Under the pieces are notes generated by a model. That model had not been told where the DNA came from. It did no database searches and saw only the letters and a list, made by a program, of their open reading frames with translations. A DNA stretch of 64,000 bases, taken from Cryobacterium sp. CG_9.6 (lineage in GTDB: Bacteria > Actinomycetota > Actinomycetes > Actinomycetales > Microbacteriaceae). The position numbers and the translations under genes were made by a program. How positions within the stretch are numbered: position 1 is the first letter of the stretch; every line of letters begins with the position of its first letter. The DNA lies in contig NZ_JARXUZ010000001.1 of assembly GCF_029893365.1 (NCBI RefSeq), positions 1,054,001-1,118,000 of the forward strand, read 5' to 3'. Below, piece by piece: positions 34,479 to 42,994 of this stretch.

Positions 34479-35966
34479 CTAGTCGTCGTTCGGTACGTAC
34501 CAACCATCGTTGACAGTCGGATCATCAGAGAGTGCCGCGTCCTCGACCTCTTCGAGCGCTGACATGTCCAGCGGCATCTGCTCGTTGTCGACCTCGTAGG
34601 CGAGAAAGGCCGAGAGTGCCTCGCGGTGCTCCGTTGACAGATCGCTGACGAGCGGAACCGTGGCTGCGAGCAGGTCGGCCATGAGAACGTTGCTCCGCGT
34701 TACACCTGTACCAGTACGGTTCGCGAGGTCGACGTTCACTCGACCCGACCGCGTGGAAACGATGGACTGCGCCACCTCACCGGCACCTTCGAACGTCGCC
34801 GACAGGCCACGCAGACGATCCGTGCTGATCGCGCCCTCATCAATTTTCGCGCTAATGTGTTCCGGGCCAGAGTGAACGCTGACCTCCACCAACTCAAACC
34901 CCTCCGAGCGGTCGATGAACCGCTCGACCGAGACTGCCTGAGGCGTGTCCTTCTCCAGGTGGTCCAGATCCTTCTTCGCGCCGCCGAGGATCGCGAAGAG
35001 GTGAGGTGCCTCGAAGCTAATGTGTCTACCACGACGAGCCCAGCGAAACAACTCACCCTCGGCTGCGGAGTCGACGCCGAGAGGGTCGCTCTTGACCACA
35101 GCCGCGCGCGCCGCCAGCACGTCTAGGTTGGCACGAATCAGTCGCTGAATATTGTCATCGTCAGCATCGAAGTCGAGCGTGTCTAGGTCAGAAAGTCTCA
35201 GGCTGCGACCTACCCGCTTCCAGAATCCATCGTCCTCCGTGCGCATGTACTTCACGAGGTACCGCAAAGACTCCGGGTTGAGGCGACCGGACGTGTCCGC
35301 GCCGCCGGGGAACTGGCTGAGTGAGCCTTCGCTTCCCTCCCATACCGCTTGCAGCACACGATTCATGCGCCACGCCTGTGGCCCCCCGAGACGGTCGTCG
35401 ATGGCAGTCACGGCCTCGGCTGTCGGGTCGAACTCAACCTGCGCCGCCGCACCGAACCCCCGCGCCACCACGTCAGCCAGATCTACCGCCTCATTGGCCA
35501 CGAACGTGCCGCGCCCGCCCTGGACCAGCGCATTGCTGAGCATGTTGGCGGTTGAGTCGGTCTTCTTCCGGTCGATCAAACGTTCCAGAGCGTTGGGCTC
35601 AGTGAACATCGCGTCTGTGTCGGAGATCACCGCGTCAACGGCGGGACGGGCCAGCTCCGATTCAGGACTCGTAAGTCCGAAAATCAAGGGATCGGTCGTG
35701 TCGATTAGGGCGACGTCGTCCACCAGCGCATCGAGGTCGTATGCCAGTCGCAGGTACACCCGCCGACTGCTCGCATCCGGCCACGTCATGACCAAGTCAG
35801 GTGCGAACGTGTGATTGAAGTAGTTGGTGGATTTGATGTCGGCGGTGGAGTCGAGTGCTTCTAACTCCTTAGCTACCGCGTCCTTGACGCGGAAGATTGA
35901 TTCGTTAGGTGAGGGGTCGAACAATCCATCGTGGATGAGTGCTGCGAAGCCTGACACGACAACCAT
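34479..35966 (-). CDS. Unknown 495-residue protein, second gene of candidate defence pair
   Basis: A 495-residue acidic, apparently soluble protein with no membrane helix, Walker motif or nuclease motif that I can see. It starts ATG 35966 inside the stop of the upstream gene (TAATG), so the two are translated together. The early part is DLVMTWPDASSRRVYLRLAYDLDALV; later parts include GGRGTFVANEAVDLADVVARGFG and FEAPHLFAILGGAKKDLDHL. It may be the sensor or regulator of the nuclease-like partner. This is inference from operon structure and the defence-rich setting. Confidence 0.7.
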   Translation of the reverse strand: MVVVSGFAALIHDGLFDPSPNESIFRVKDAVAKELEALDSTADIKSTNYFNHTFAPDLVMTWPDASSRRVYLRLAYDLDALVDDVALIDTTDPLIFGLTSPESELARPAVDAVISDTDAMFTEPNALERLIDRKKTDSTANMLSNALVQGGRGTFVANEAVDLADVVARGFGAAAQVEFDPTAEAVTAIDDRLGGPQAWRMNRVLQAVWEGSEGSLSQFPGGADTSGRLNPESLRYLVKYMRTEDDGFWKRVGRSLRLSDLDTLDFDADDDNIQRLIRANLDVLAARAAVVKSDPLGVDSAAEGELFRWARRGRHISFEAPHLFAILGGAKKDLDHLEKDTPQAVSVERFIDRSEGFELVEVSVHSGPEHISAKIDEGAISTDRLRGLSATFEGAGEVAQSIVSTRSGRVNVDLANRTGTGVTRSNVLMADLLAATVPLVSDLSTEHREALSAFLAYEVDNEQMPLDMSALEEVEDAALSDDPTVNDGWYVPNDD

Positions 35967-36571
35967 TAGTAGCCCTTCTCAGCCTCGTACTGCTCGATGA
36001 CGCCCCGGTGGACGTTGGAGATCACCAGGGCCTCCTGCTTCTCGGAGAGGATGATGAACCACAGTCTGCTCGCAACGGCCGACACCGCGTCGGCGTCGAC
36101 GCTGGCCTCAGCCTTTGCAACATCCTTCTCACCAAACACCCGCTCACGGTTCGCGAGCACATGCTTCTTCACGTAGGCAGTTGTCGTGAGGTCGGGCCAC
36201 TTCGTGATGTCGTGGGGGCTCCAAGCGATCCACATGAAGTGGTCACAGAACCCAGGCTTGTCGATGTAGGCGACATAGCACTGCGCAAGAAACTTTGAGT
36301 AGTGCTCACCGAGATCGTGGGGCTTCGCATAGTTCTTCGACTCGGCGAAGAACATCTGGCCGTCGAACTCGCCGTACTTGAGCGTGCCACCGAGGTCGAA
36401 CGAGAAGGTCTGCCCTCCATGTGGCCACAAGAAGGTTAATTTATCGACAGCGGGCGGGTTGGGGTTAACCCAATGAGCATTGACGCGCGTAGTCGACTCA
36501 AGCCAACGCTTCGCTCGCTTCGCGCCGTCCGCACCCTTGGCTTGCGCCGCCTCGCCTTTGATCCCCGCCAT
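35966..36571 (-). CDS. Putative PD-(D/E)xK-like nuclease, first gene of candidate defence pair
   Basis: A 201-residue protein. The N-terminal helix region GADGAKRAKRWLES, then a strand with FSFDLGGTLKYGEFDG, then FFAESKNY, matches the order helix - Asp - ExK of PD-(D/E)xK nucleases; candidate catalytic residues are Asp59 or Asp70, Glu77 and Lys79. The rest has Trp/His-rich stretches (HFMWIAWSPHD). The ATG lies at 36571. It is coupled to the 495-residue partner. Nuclease function is predicted from motif order only. Confidence 0.65.
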   Translation of the reverse strand: MAGIKGEAAQAKGADGAKRAKRWLESTTRVNAHWVNPNPPAVDKLTFLWPHGGQTFSFDLGGTLKYGEFDGQMFFAESKNYAKPHDLGEHYSKFLAQCYVAYIDKPGFCDHFMWIAWSPHDITKWPDLTTTAYVKKHVLANRERVFGEKDVAKAEASVDADAVSAVASRLWFIILSEKQEALVISNVHRGVIEQYEAEKGY

Positions 36572-36638
36572 GATCCGTACACTAGCGCAGTCTCATCGCG
36601 TGCTCGCGCACACTGATACGCAGTGGACGCGCGTCCCG

Positions 36639-37640
36639 CTAGAAGGCCGGGAGCGTGTAGCGCAGGTGGGTCGGACGAAGGGCGCTGTCGCTCGGAACCC
36701 ATTCCGACCAGATGCGCACTATCCCCCCAGAAGTGACGATGGAACCATCAGCGCCCCGGGAAGCACTTATCCCGTCGACAACAAAAAGGTCTGTCGGCTG
36801 ATAGTTCCGGGCATGGTTAACCTCACCTTGCGTGAGCTGCACACTATCTACCTCGTCACCGACCGAGCCCTTGACCTCGACATGACGCTCTATCCCGTCC
36901 AACGTCACGCGCAGGTCGTAAGGCTTGCCCAGCTCCTCAATCTGGGCCGCGCCACCGGCTAGGTAGTGCTCAATAGCCATATGGACGGCGTGCTGTTCGA
37001 GCGCAGTCCTCTTCTCCGCATCCGCCATATACCCCTGACCGCGCCCAGCACGTGCTGTCGCCCGGAGACCGCTCGCCATTGCGGCCGCATCGACATCCGG
37101 ACGGTCGAAAAGGAGCGCTACGAGGGCGGCGGGGAACTTGGTGAGGTAACCCTGTTGAGCGCGCAGTTCACGACCGCCGTAATTCTGGAAGGGCGCATAG
37201 ATCGGCTTACCGTGGGCGCGGGTGACGCCGGCGATCACCTCCAATACCTCGGCACGACGAGCGTTCAGGGCTGACCGTGTGACAGGACGCTCAAGCTCCG
37301 TATAGCCGGTCAGTGGCATGTTCCACGTCGGCCCAACCGTGGGCACTCCACGCTCCCGCCCCCTGGTGCCGCGCGCCTGCCAAGACCAGGTGATTGTCTC
37401 CAACGGGCCAGCCGCTTCCGACCACCCGAGGATGCCAGGCTCGCCGGAAGGAGTCTTGTGCCAATGGAACACTCGATCGCCCGGTTGCACATACGAGGTC
37501 AGCTGGTAGGACCACGAAGGGTTACCATCGATGGCTGCTTTCGGAGCGCGCAGATAATCCCCCAATCCAACTGGCTCTTGCCTGATCTCCAGCCAATAGA
37601 TCTCCTCGGGGTCCGCATCCCACCAGTTGTGAATAGCCAT
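36639..37640 (-). CDS. Putative modification-dependent nuclease: PUA/EVE-like plus DUF3883-type domain
   Basis: A 333-residue protein in two parts. Residues 1 to about 120 (WWDADPEEIYWLEIR, GDRVFHWHKTPSGEPGILGWSEA) look like an EVE/PUA-like modified-base-reading fold. Residues about 205-320 form a DUF3883-like PD-(D/E)xK region: helix RTALEQHAVHMAIEHYL, then YDLRV (Asp242), then HVEVKGS (Glu255, Lys257), and DLFVVDGI. This combination suggests a type IV-like enzyme that recognises modified phage DNA and cuts it. It needs no methyltransferase, and none is present. Base recognition is inferred. Confidence 0.72.
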   Translation of the reverse strand: MAIHNWWDADPEEIYWLEIRQEPVGLGDYLRAPKAAIDGNPSWSYQLTSYVQPGDRVFHWHKTPSGEPGILGWSEAAGPLETITWSWQARGTRGRERGVPTVGPTWNMPLTGYTELERPVTRSALNARRAEVLEVIAGVTRAHGKPIYAPFQNYGGRELRAQQGYLTKFPAALVALLFDRPDVDAAAMASGLRATARAGRGQGYMADAEKRTALEQHAVHMAIEHYLAGGAAQIEELGKPYDLRVTLDGIERHVEVKGSVGDEVDSVQLTQGEVNHARNYQPTDLFVVDGISASRGADGSIVTSGGIVRIWSEWVPSDSALRPTHLRYTLPAF

Positions 37641-37743
37641 AAGTCAACTCTGGCAGACCCTGACTCGCCTGAAGAAACCCATGCGGCCTGATCTCCTGAG
37701 ATAATGACTTGTTCGAGAAGTCCTCGACGGAGAGCAGGATCAA

Positions 37744-39177
37744 GTGACAGACCCGATGGCGATGGTTCCCGCGCAGGCCGCGGGCGCGATGGACATGACC
37801 ACGGCCATCACACAGTTCGAAAACGCTCTACTGGCACAGGCAGAGATTATGGGCTTGCCGTCATCGGGTGTGCTTGTCGAGGTGCACCAGCGCGTTCAGG
37901 TTCTCTCGAACATGGACGGTGCGATGGCGGGGCTCCCACGCGAGAAGCGCGCGACGTCCATGTATCTGTCGAAGTTCATGCTGGCGGTGAGCGCTGGATT
38001 GTTTGACGCCGCATTGAACTACCTGTGGGACGAGACGATCGGCGAGCTCCGCAAACGGATCATCGACTACGACCTCGACTACTTCTTCGACAACGCGGTG
38101 TCCTCAGACAAGCGCAAGGAGCTCAAGGGCCCCGACGACCTATTGAAGGTAACCGACGACGAGCTGGTCCGGGCCGCGCAGAAGGTCGGATTCATCTCAC
38201 CCCTGGGCCAGCAGCAGCTCGACCTCGTGCGGCACATGCGCAATCACGCGAGTGCCGCTCACCCCAATCAGCATGAATTGCAGCCATACTCGTTGCTCGG
38301 GTATATGGAGACCTGCATCAAGGAGGTCATCACCCTCCCTCAGTCCCCGACGATGGTACAGACGGGGCGGCTCCTCGCGAATGTGAAGACTGCGACCGTC
38401 ACGAAGGAGGAGGCCGCCGGTTTCGCGACTCTGTTCGCCGGACTACGCAGGGACCAGTCCGAGACCTTGGCCAACGGCTTGTTTGGCATCTACGTATCTC
38501 TTGACTCCACGCCTGTCATGCGTGACAACGTGCGTCTACTTCTGCCGCACCTGTGGCCCAACCTCTCTGAGGATATGAAGTTCGCCTTCGGCACGCGTTT
38601 CGCGCGTTTCAAGGCGAGCCTGGACATTGCGCAGGCTGATCTCGCGAAGGAGTTCCTCCAGTCAGTCGATGGCTCGTCATACCTTCCCGAGGATGTCCGC
38701 GCAGCTGAGATCGACGTGCTCCTCGATCGCCTCCATGGTGCTCACCTTAGCATGAACAACTTCTACAACGAGCCGCCGATCGCGAAGGAGCTTGCGACCT
38801 ACATCGGGTCGCTGCCTGTTCCGCCGGGCGTCCGGGCGAAGTATGCGAGCGGCTTGGTCGATTCCTTCCTTGCACGTTCGAGCGGCATCGCCTTCGCGGC
38901 CGACGGCCTGTACGAGCAGATGCTCCTCAGCATGACTCCCGCTGAGGCGAACCTGGCCCTGCTCTACGCGACCGGCGCGGATGCCTCATCCAAGTACCTC
39001 GCCGAGATTCCCAGGAAGCAGCTCGATCGCCTTATTGCGATACTGACTCCGAAGCTGGTTAGCCGCCCCGCTCAGGACCTCATGGCGCATGTGAACGCGT
39101 TCACTGGGCCGCGGCAGAGTATGGCCATCGATTCGAAGATGGTACACCTTCGGAACAAGCTTGCAGTGACTCTTTAG
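37744..39177 (+). CDS. Unknown 477-residue protein with HEPN-like R-x6-H motif
   Basis: A largely helical 477-residue protein. The stretch QQLDLVRHMRNHASAAH contains Arg166-Asn-x5-His173, the RN-x-H pattern of HEPN ribonucleases, placed after a helix that would contribute the partner surface. The C-terminal 250 residues are helical repeats (e.g. LLLPHLWPNLSEDMKFAFGTRF) of no recognised family. It is single on the plus strand within the defence segment, facing the integrase. An RNase/abortive-infection role is a hypothesis; the Rx6H alone is short and can occur by chance. Confidence 0.6.
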   Translation: MTDPMAMVPAQAAGAMDMTTAITQFENALLAQAEIMGLPSSGVLVEVHQRVQVLSNMDGAMAGLPREKRATSMYLSKFMLAVSAGLFDAALNYLWDETIGELRKRIIDYDLDYFFDNAVSSDKRKELKGPDDLLKVTDDELVRAAQKVGFISPLGQQQLDLVRHMRNHASAAHPNQHELQPYSLLGYMETCIKEVITLPQSPTMVQTGRLLANVKTATVTKEEAAGFATLFAGLRRDQSETLANGLFGIYVSLDSTPVMRDNVRLLLPHLWPNLSEDMKFAFGTRFARFKASLDIAQADLAKEFLQSVDGSSYLPEDVRAAEIDVLLDRLHGAHLSMNNFYNEPPIAKELATYIGSLPVPPGVRAKYASGLVDSFLARSSGIAFAADGLYEQMLLSMTPAEANLALLYATGADASSKYLAEIPRKQLDRLIAILTPKLVSRPAQDLMAHVNAFTGPRQSMAIDSKMVHLRNKLAVTL

Positions 39178-39274
39178 CGGCGAAGATGATCTGGTGAGTC
39201 AGCTGGAAGAACTCCGGAGCGTCCACTGTGGACAACTCGCCCGCGGCCCGAGTGACTCTCGATAAGATCGCGCG

Positions 39275-39400
39275 ATGCAGGATGATCTGGAGGCGCTGAG
39301 CGATCCGTCTTGCGCTCGGTGCCTCGTGCGTCTCCAGATCGCCGGCAGTCCCGAGCGCCCGTTCTCGCGCTGCCCCGATTGCGGATTAGTCAGGCTGTAG
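39275..39400 (+). CDS. Small zinc-ribbon protein
   Basis: A 41-residue open frame with two CxxC knuckles (CARC near residue 13 and CPDC near residue 33) spaced as in a zinc ribbon. ATG 39275 has no strong ribosome-binding site. The knuckle spacing makes chance unlikely but the frame is short. Confidence 0.4.
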   Translation: MQDDLEALSDPSCARCLVRLQIAGSPERPFSRCPDCGLVRL

Positions 39401-39449
39401 CGGACCTCCTCGCCCCTCTGGTGGCGACGGCTCGGTATGCTCTGCTTTC

Positions 39450-39668
39450 ATGACGATCTACACCACTAACGAGTGGCAGGGCTACGGGAAGCAGAACTAC
39501 TTTTGGAACGAGTACAGGCTCGAAGGTGCCACCGTCGTCAAGTACAAGTGCCACAGACAGAAATTCTTCGATGGCAAGGAGAACACTTGGCAGCAGGATG
39601 AAACGATCGCGGAATCCTGGGGCGTTGACGACCCGTCCATGCCTGACTGGCTTCGGCAGCATTTCTGA
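39450..39668 (+). CDS. Small hypothetical protein
   Basis: A 72-residue protein rich in Tyr, Trp, Asn and Lys ([20 protein letters not shown] start; QHF end). The amino-acid use is unlike random GC-rich frames, which supports a real gene. It lies between the HEPN-like gene and the integrase 3' end. No family recognised. Confidence 0.55.
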   Translation: MTIYTTNEWQGYGKQNYFWNEYRLEGATVVKYKCHRQKFFDGKENTWQQDETIAESWGVDDPSMPDWLRQHF

Positions 39669-39691
39669 TCGTTCACAGCGCCTCGGCGTCG

Positions 39692-41068
39692 CTAGCCCTT
39701 CCAGGTGACGCGCACTGTGTCCGGGTTGAACGCCTTGCCGCTGCCGCTCGGCAGGATCGTGACCGTGACCAGCGAGGTCAGCACGGCACGCTTACTGTCC
39801 ATGCTGAGTGCGACCCAGGCCTCGGCAGCCTGCCCGCTCATCAACTCGGCAGGTACGGCAGCAGGTAGGGCGGCTTCTACGGCAGCGGCAGCCTGAGCTC
39901 GGTCGGCCCGCAGTATCTCGCTGATGCGCGTCAACTGACCGCCGTCGATGCCACCAGTGGCAAACATGTCGGCGGCGTTGGACAGCCGGGCGTCTAGCGC
40001 CTCGATCGTGACGCGTGCCTCTTGCAGTGCTGCCGGGTCGCCCGTGGCGAACAACTGCGCGGCGTCGGGCATCTGCAACCGGCCCACCACGATGCCCTCC
40101 ACCAGCGCGTCCACATCAGTCTGCTTACGGCGCACGCGGTAGCACTCGCTGCACACGTAGCTCGGTGGCTGGCGCTTGACCCCGCCTGTCTTGGTGGTTG
40201 TCATCCTACCGATGGCCCGCGCCATGACACCGTCGCACCGGCCACACCGGGCGATGCCACTGAGTAGGTACTTGGGTGCCCTGCCGGGGTTGCCCGAGCG
40301 TCGCCTCGGGTCAGTGAGCAAAGCTTTGATTCTTTCGTGAGTGTCTTCGTCGATCACACGAGGAGAGTCGGCGTGGGCATGGCCGAGTACCTGCCCCCTA
40401 TGGATTGTCAGCCCAGCCAGACTAGGCCGGAGCAGCAACTGCTTTAGCGTCGTACTGTTCCAGCGTGCGCCTCGGCCTGGGGTTGGAGCCTGCTGAGTGT
40501 CCAGGTCCTTGCAGATCGCCCGTAACGATTCACCGTCGAGCACACGCGCCACCGCCGACCGAATGGTCGTGGCCTCATCAAAGTGCAGCACAGCGGCAGC
40601 GCCCTCGCGCCGGTAGCCGTAGCCCATGCGACCAGAGTGGACACCACTGACGGCCCGCTGCACATTAGCGGCGACCTGTCGTGTGGCCTTCTGTTCGCCC
40701 TCGTACTGGCTCCACGCGGCCACGGTGCGGGCTACGGCACGCCCTGCCGGTGTGGTCAGGTCGAGGGTGCCTGCCGTCACGGTGTACACGGGCACGTTCA
40801 GCTCAATGACCCGCTCCAGGTCTTTAGTCAGGCGCAGCAGCCGGTCCTGATGCCAAGCGATGATGGCCTCTGGCTGAGCCTTGAGCATGGCCTCGAAGTC
40901 GGGCCGTACCTTGCCAGTGGTGGCGCTGATGTCGTTGTCCGTATATGTGTGGACAACTGTCAGGCCTAGGCGCTCAGCCAGCGCGCGGCACTCCTGCTCT
41001 TGGCGGGCAACGGCTAGCGCCTCACCTGTGCGGTCGAGGCTAACGCGGGTGTAGATGACGCAATCCAT
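39692..41068 (-). CDS. Large serine integrase
   Basis: Site-specific integrase of 458 residues. Catalytic Ser10 in VIYTRVSLDRTG; IIAWHQDRLLRLTKDLERV is the usual Arg-bearing segment; then a recombinase domain (YGYRREGAAAVLHFDEATT onward) and a zinc ribbon with GIARCGRCDG and VCSECYRVRR; the C-terminal part is helical. Its ATG 41068 lies 26 bases from the shared GCC at the right end. Integrase next to an attachment site is the normal arrangement. It is expected to insert the element in tadC; excision would also need a directionality factor. Confidence 0.93.
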   Translation of the reverse strand: MDCVIYTRVSLDRTGEALAVARQEQECRALAERLGLTVVHTYTDNDISATTGKVRPDFEAMLKAQPEAIIAWHQDRLLRLTKDLERVIELNVPVYTVTAGTLDLTTPAGRAVARTVAAWSQYEGEQKATRQVAANVQRAVSGVHSGRMGYGYRREGAAAVLHFDEATTIRSAVARVLDGESLRAICKDLDTQQAPTPGRGARWNSTTLKQLLLRPSLAGLTIHRGQVLGHAHADSPRVIDEDTHERIKALLTDPRRRSGNPGRAPKYLLSGIARCGRCDGVMARAIGRMTTTKTGGVKRQPPSYVCSECYRVRRKQTDVDALVEGIVVGRLQMPDAAQLFATGDPAALQEARVTIEALDARLSNAADMFATGGIDGGQLTRISEILRADRAQAAAAVEAALPAAVPAELMSGQAAEAWVALSMDSKRAVLTSLVTVTILPSGSGKAFNPDTVRVTWKG

Positions 41069-41093
41069 AAAGGTACTTTAACGCATTGCTCGG

Positions 41094-41096
41094 GCC
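41094..41096. other. attR crossover (shared GCC) of serine-integrase element
   Basis: Right copy of GCC. Immediately after it, tadC coding resumes (G 41097, then CTC GTC TTT). The joined attP (right arm then left arm) has a GGGCCC centre and partial dyad symmetry (TCGGGCC / GGCCCAAC), as expected for a serine-integrase site. attB would be the middle of the last TadC helix. Confidence 0.7.
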
Positions 41097-41175
41097 GCTC
41101 GTCTTTTTGATTTTGCCCATGACAATCCTGTTCGCAATCTTTCCCGGGCTCGTTGTTCTGCAGTCCGGCTTCTGA
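41097..41175 (+). pseudogene. tadC: tadC 3' remnant
   Basis: The first base completes the proline codon; then 25 codons from CTC 41098 give LVFLILPMTILF and AIFPGLVVLQSGF with a stop at 41173-41175, the last membrane helix of TadC. There is no start codon, so it is silent in the integrated state. Joining it to 26698-27566 restores a 315-residue protein. Confidence 0.85.
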
Positions 41176-41212
41176 CCCTGCCCCGCCCCACACCTCACGA
41201 AAGTAGCCCATC

Positions 41213-41389
41213 ATGTCGACACTCGCCCGCCGCATTGCCCGCCGATTCAGTGACGAAACCGGCGACGTTCCCGGCTGGGTTTTGATCACGCTGATGACTG
41301 CCGGGCTGGTCGTTATTATTTGGGGCCTGGCCGGTCCTGCCCTGAGCGGTGTCTTTGAACAGGCCATCGCTCGGGTCAGCGGCATCTGA
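41213..41389 (+). CDS. Small Flp-pilin-like membrane protein of the tad locus
   Basis: A 58-residue protein with a basic start (LARRIARRF), the acidic pre-helix segment SDETGDVPGW and one hydrophobic helix (VLITLMTAGLVVIIWGLAG). The size and position between tadC and tadE match the Flp-type pilin slot of actinobacterial tad loci, though the classical pilin cleavage motif with Glu+5 is not evident. It probably needs the tad machinery, now broken, to be exported. Confidence 0.65.
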   Translation: MSTLARRIARRFSDETGDVPGWVLITLMTAGLVVIIWGLAGPALSGVFEQAIARVSGI

Positions 41390-41401
41390 GCAGTGGCGAC
41401 C

Positions 41402-41818
41402 ATGAAGCGGATGCTCCGCGCGGCCCGCGCGCGCATCGCTGTCTCCGCGGAGACAGGTTCGGCCGTGGCCGAGTTCGTTATGGTCGCCGCCCTGCTCACC
41501 GCGCTCACCCTCGGCGTCATGCAGCTGGGCCTGGCACTGCACGTGCGCAACACCGTGCTGGACGCGGCAGCCGAAGGCGCTCGCTACGCCTCGCTGGCCG
41601 ACAGCAGTCTGGCCGAAGGCGCGGCGCGCACGCGTGACCTGATCCAGACCGCCGTGGGGCCGGCCTATGCCACCGGGGTCACCGCGAGCTACGACTCCAT
41701 CGCGGGCTACCCGTGCGTGCACGTGCGGGTGGTTACACCGCTTCCGCTTCTGGGTCTCTTCGGCATCGATCGCGGGCTGGAGGTTGATGGTCATGCGGCT
41801 CGCGAAACACTGGAATAA
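41402..41818 (+). CDS. TadE-like pilus-associated protein
   Basis: A 138-residue pseudopilin of the TadE family: a short basic start, SAETGSAVAEFVMVAALLTALTLG as the TadE-like helix with conserved Glu (GSAVAEF), then an extracytoplasmic domain ending SIAGYPCVHVRV. ATG 41402 is used; an in-frame GTG three codons earlier is possible. Follows the pilin-like gene by 12 bases. Confidence 0.8.
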   Translation: MKRMLRAARARIAVSAETGSAVAEFVMVAALLTALTLGVMQLGLALHVRNTVLDAAAEGARYASLADSSLAEGAARTRDLIQTAVGPAYATGVTASYDSIAGYPCVHVRVVTPLPLLGLFGIDRGLEVDGHAARETLE

Positions 41819-42311
41819 GGTCTCTGCCGCAGCAGCGGTTCGCCCTCCGGGACGTCGCCCCCGTGATCCTCAGGATGTTCGCTCCGAAGAAGGCTCGGCG
41901 GCACTCGAATTCATTACGACCGGAATGATTCTGCTCGGGCCCCTCGTCTACCTCATTGTCGCCATGGCCGCGCTGCAGGGCGGCTCACTCGCCGTGGCGG
42001 GGGCCGCGCGCCAGGCTGCCCGGGTGTACGTGGACTCGCCGGATGAGGCCGCCGCGAACACCCGGGCGCTGCGGGCCGTGCAGTTCGCGCTCGCCGACTA
42101 CGGCCTCGACGCGAACGCTGCAGAGGTATCCATCTACTGCCCGGCCCCCGCCGGCGGGTGCCTCAAACGTCAGAGCGCCATCACCGTCAGCGTCAGAATC
42201 CGAGTGACTCTGCCGCTCGTCCCCGATGTGCTGTCGCTTCCAACCAGCGCGAGCATTCCGATTGAGGCCACCGCAACGCAGATCGTGTCACGTTTCTGGG
42301 GAACCCGGTGA
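41793..42311 (+). CDS. TadE/TadF-like pilus-associated protein
   Basis: A 172-residue relative of the preceding TadE protein. SEEGSAALEFITTGMILLGPLVYLIVAM is the membrane helix with GSAALEF. The C-terminal part has two cysteines (IYCPAPAGGCLK) likely to be disulphide bonded outside. Chosen start ATG 41793 has GGAGG about ten bases upstream and overlaps the TadE gene by 26 bases, as is common in tad operons. Confidence 0.75.
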   Translation: MRLAKHWNKVSAAAAVRPPGRRPRDPQDVRSEEGSAALEFITTGMILLGPLVYLIVAMAALQGGSLAVAGAARQAARVYVDSPDEAAANTRALRAVQFALADYGLDANAAEVSIYCPAPAGGCLKRQSAITVSVRIRVTLPLVPDVLSLPTSASIPIEATATQIVSRFWGTR

Positions 42312-42769
42312 GGATTCGCGACCTCACTGTTGCCCGCTCGAATTCCGCCAGCAGCGAGGACGGCTCCACCCTTCTCCTCACCATTTTCTACGGGTTTCTT
42401 TCTCTCGTGCTCATCCTTGTAATTGTTGCCGCCACCTCGCTCTACCTCGAGCGCAAGCGGCTCTTCACACTCGCGGACGGAGCCGCCTTCGCCGGAGCCG
42501 AAGCCTTCGATTTCGGTGCCGTCGACCCGGGAACCACCGAGGCACAGCGTGCGCTCACCGGCGCCGATGTGCAGAAAGCGGTCACCGACTATCTGGCCCT
42601 GCCGCACGAAAAATTCGAGGGCCTCACCATGACCCAGGCCTACTCAACCGACAGCCACAGCGCCACCGTCTCGCTGTCCGCGTGGTGGAGACCGCCCGTC
42701 CTGACCCTGGTTATTCCCCGCGGTGTGCCCATCACGGTGACATCCGTTGCTCGTTCGGTCGTGTGGTAA
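42308..42769 (+). CDS. TadG-like pilus assembly protein
   Basis: A 153-residue protein with N-terminal SSEDGSTLLLTIFYGFLSLVLILV, then LYLERKRLFTLADGAAFAGAEAF, the pattern of putative Flp pilus-assembly TadE/G-like proteins of actinobacteria. GTG 42308 overlaps the previous stop by four bases. Last gene of the tad locus. Confidence 0.72.
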   Translation: MRIRDLTVARSNSASSEDGSTLLLTIFYGFLSLVLILVIVAATSLYLERKRLFTLADGAAFAGAEAFDFGAVDPGTTEAQRALTGADVQKAVTDYLALPHEKFEGLTMTQAYSTDSHSATVSLSAWWRPPVLTLVIPRGVPITVTSVARSVVW

Positions 42770-42994
42770 CAATTTGCAGGTTGCGAGTGTATGATGCACA
42801 GAACGCGTAGAGGGCGATTACAGTTTTTTATTGAATAAGAAACCTTTTTCCTAGTGCGCGCGCCTAGTTCCAGTCCAGCCCCGGACCCCGGTTGGTGTAC
42901 CGACGTTTCTTCGTCGCTCATCCGGTGCAGTCGCCAGCGGATGTTACGTACCGCTGTGCGGCTTCGATTCCTCTGGACGGAACGTTTCACCATC

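Larger units (their letters stand above)
27567..41096. mobile_element. Integrative element inserted in tadC (serine integrase, replication protein, defence cargo)
   Basis: A 13.5-kb block bounded by the two halves of tadC. It holds a large serine integrase whose start is 26 bases from the right junction, a small XRE regulator, a prim-pol/RepA-like replication protein with a GTAC-rich repeat region downstream, a second serine recombinase under an SOS box, several small hypotheticals, and three to four likely defence genes. No capsid, tail, portal or terminase genes and no conjugation genes are visible. It is best described as an integrative element of satellite or plasmid type; how it moves between cells is not shown. 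Confidence 0.85.

Noticed and set aside
27567-41096. Complete prophage
   Set aside because: No portal, terminase, capsid, tail, lysis or holin genes seen; only recombination, replication, regulation and defence-type genes.
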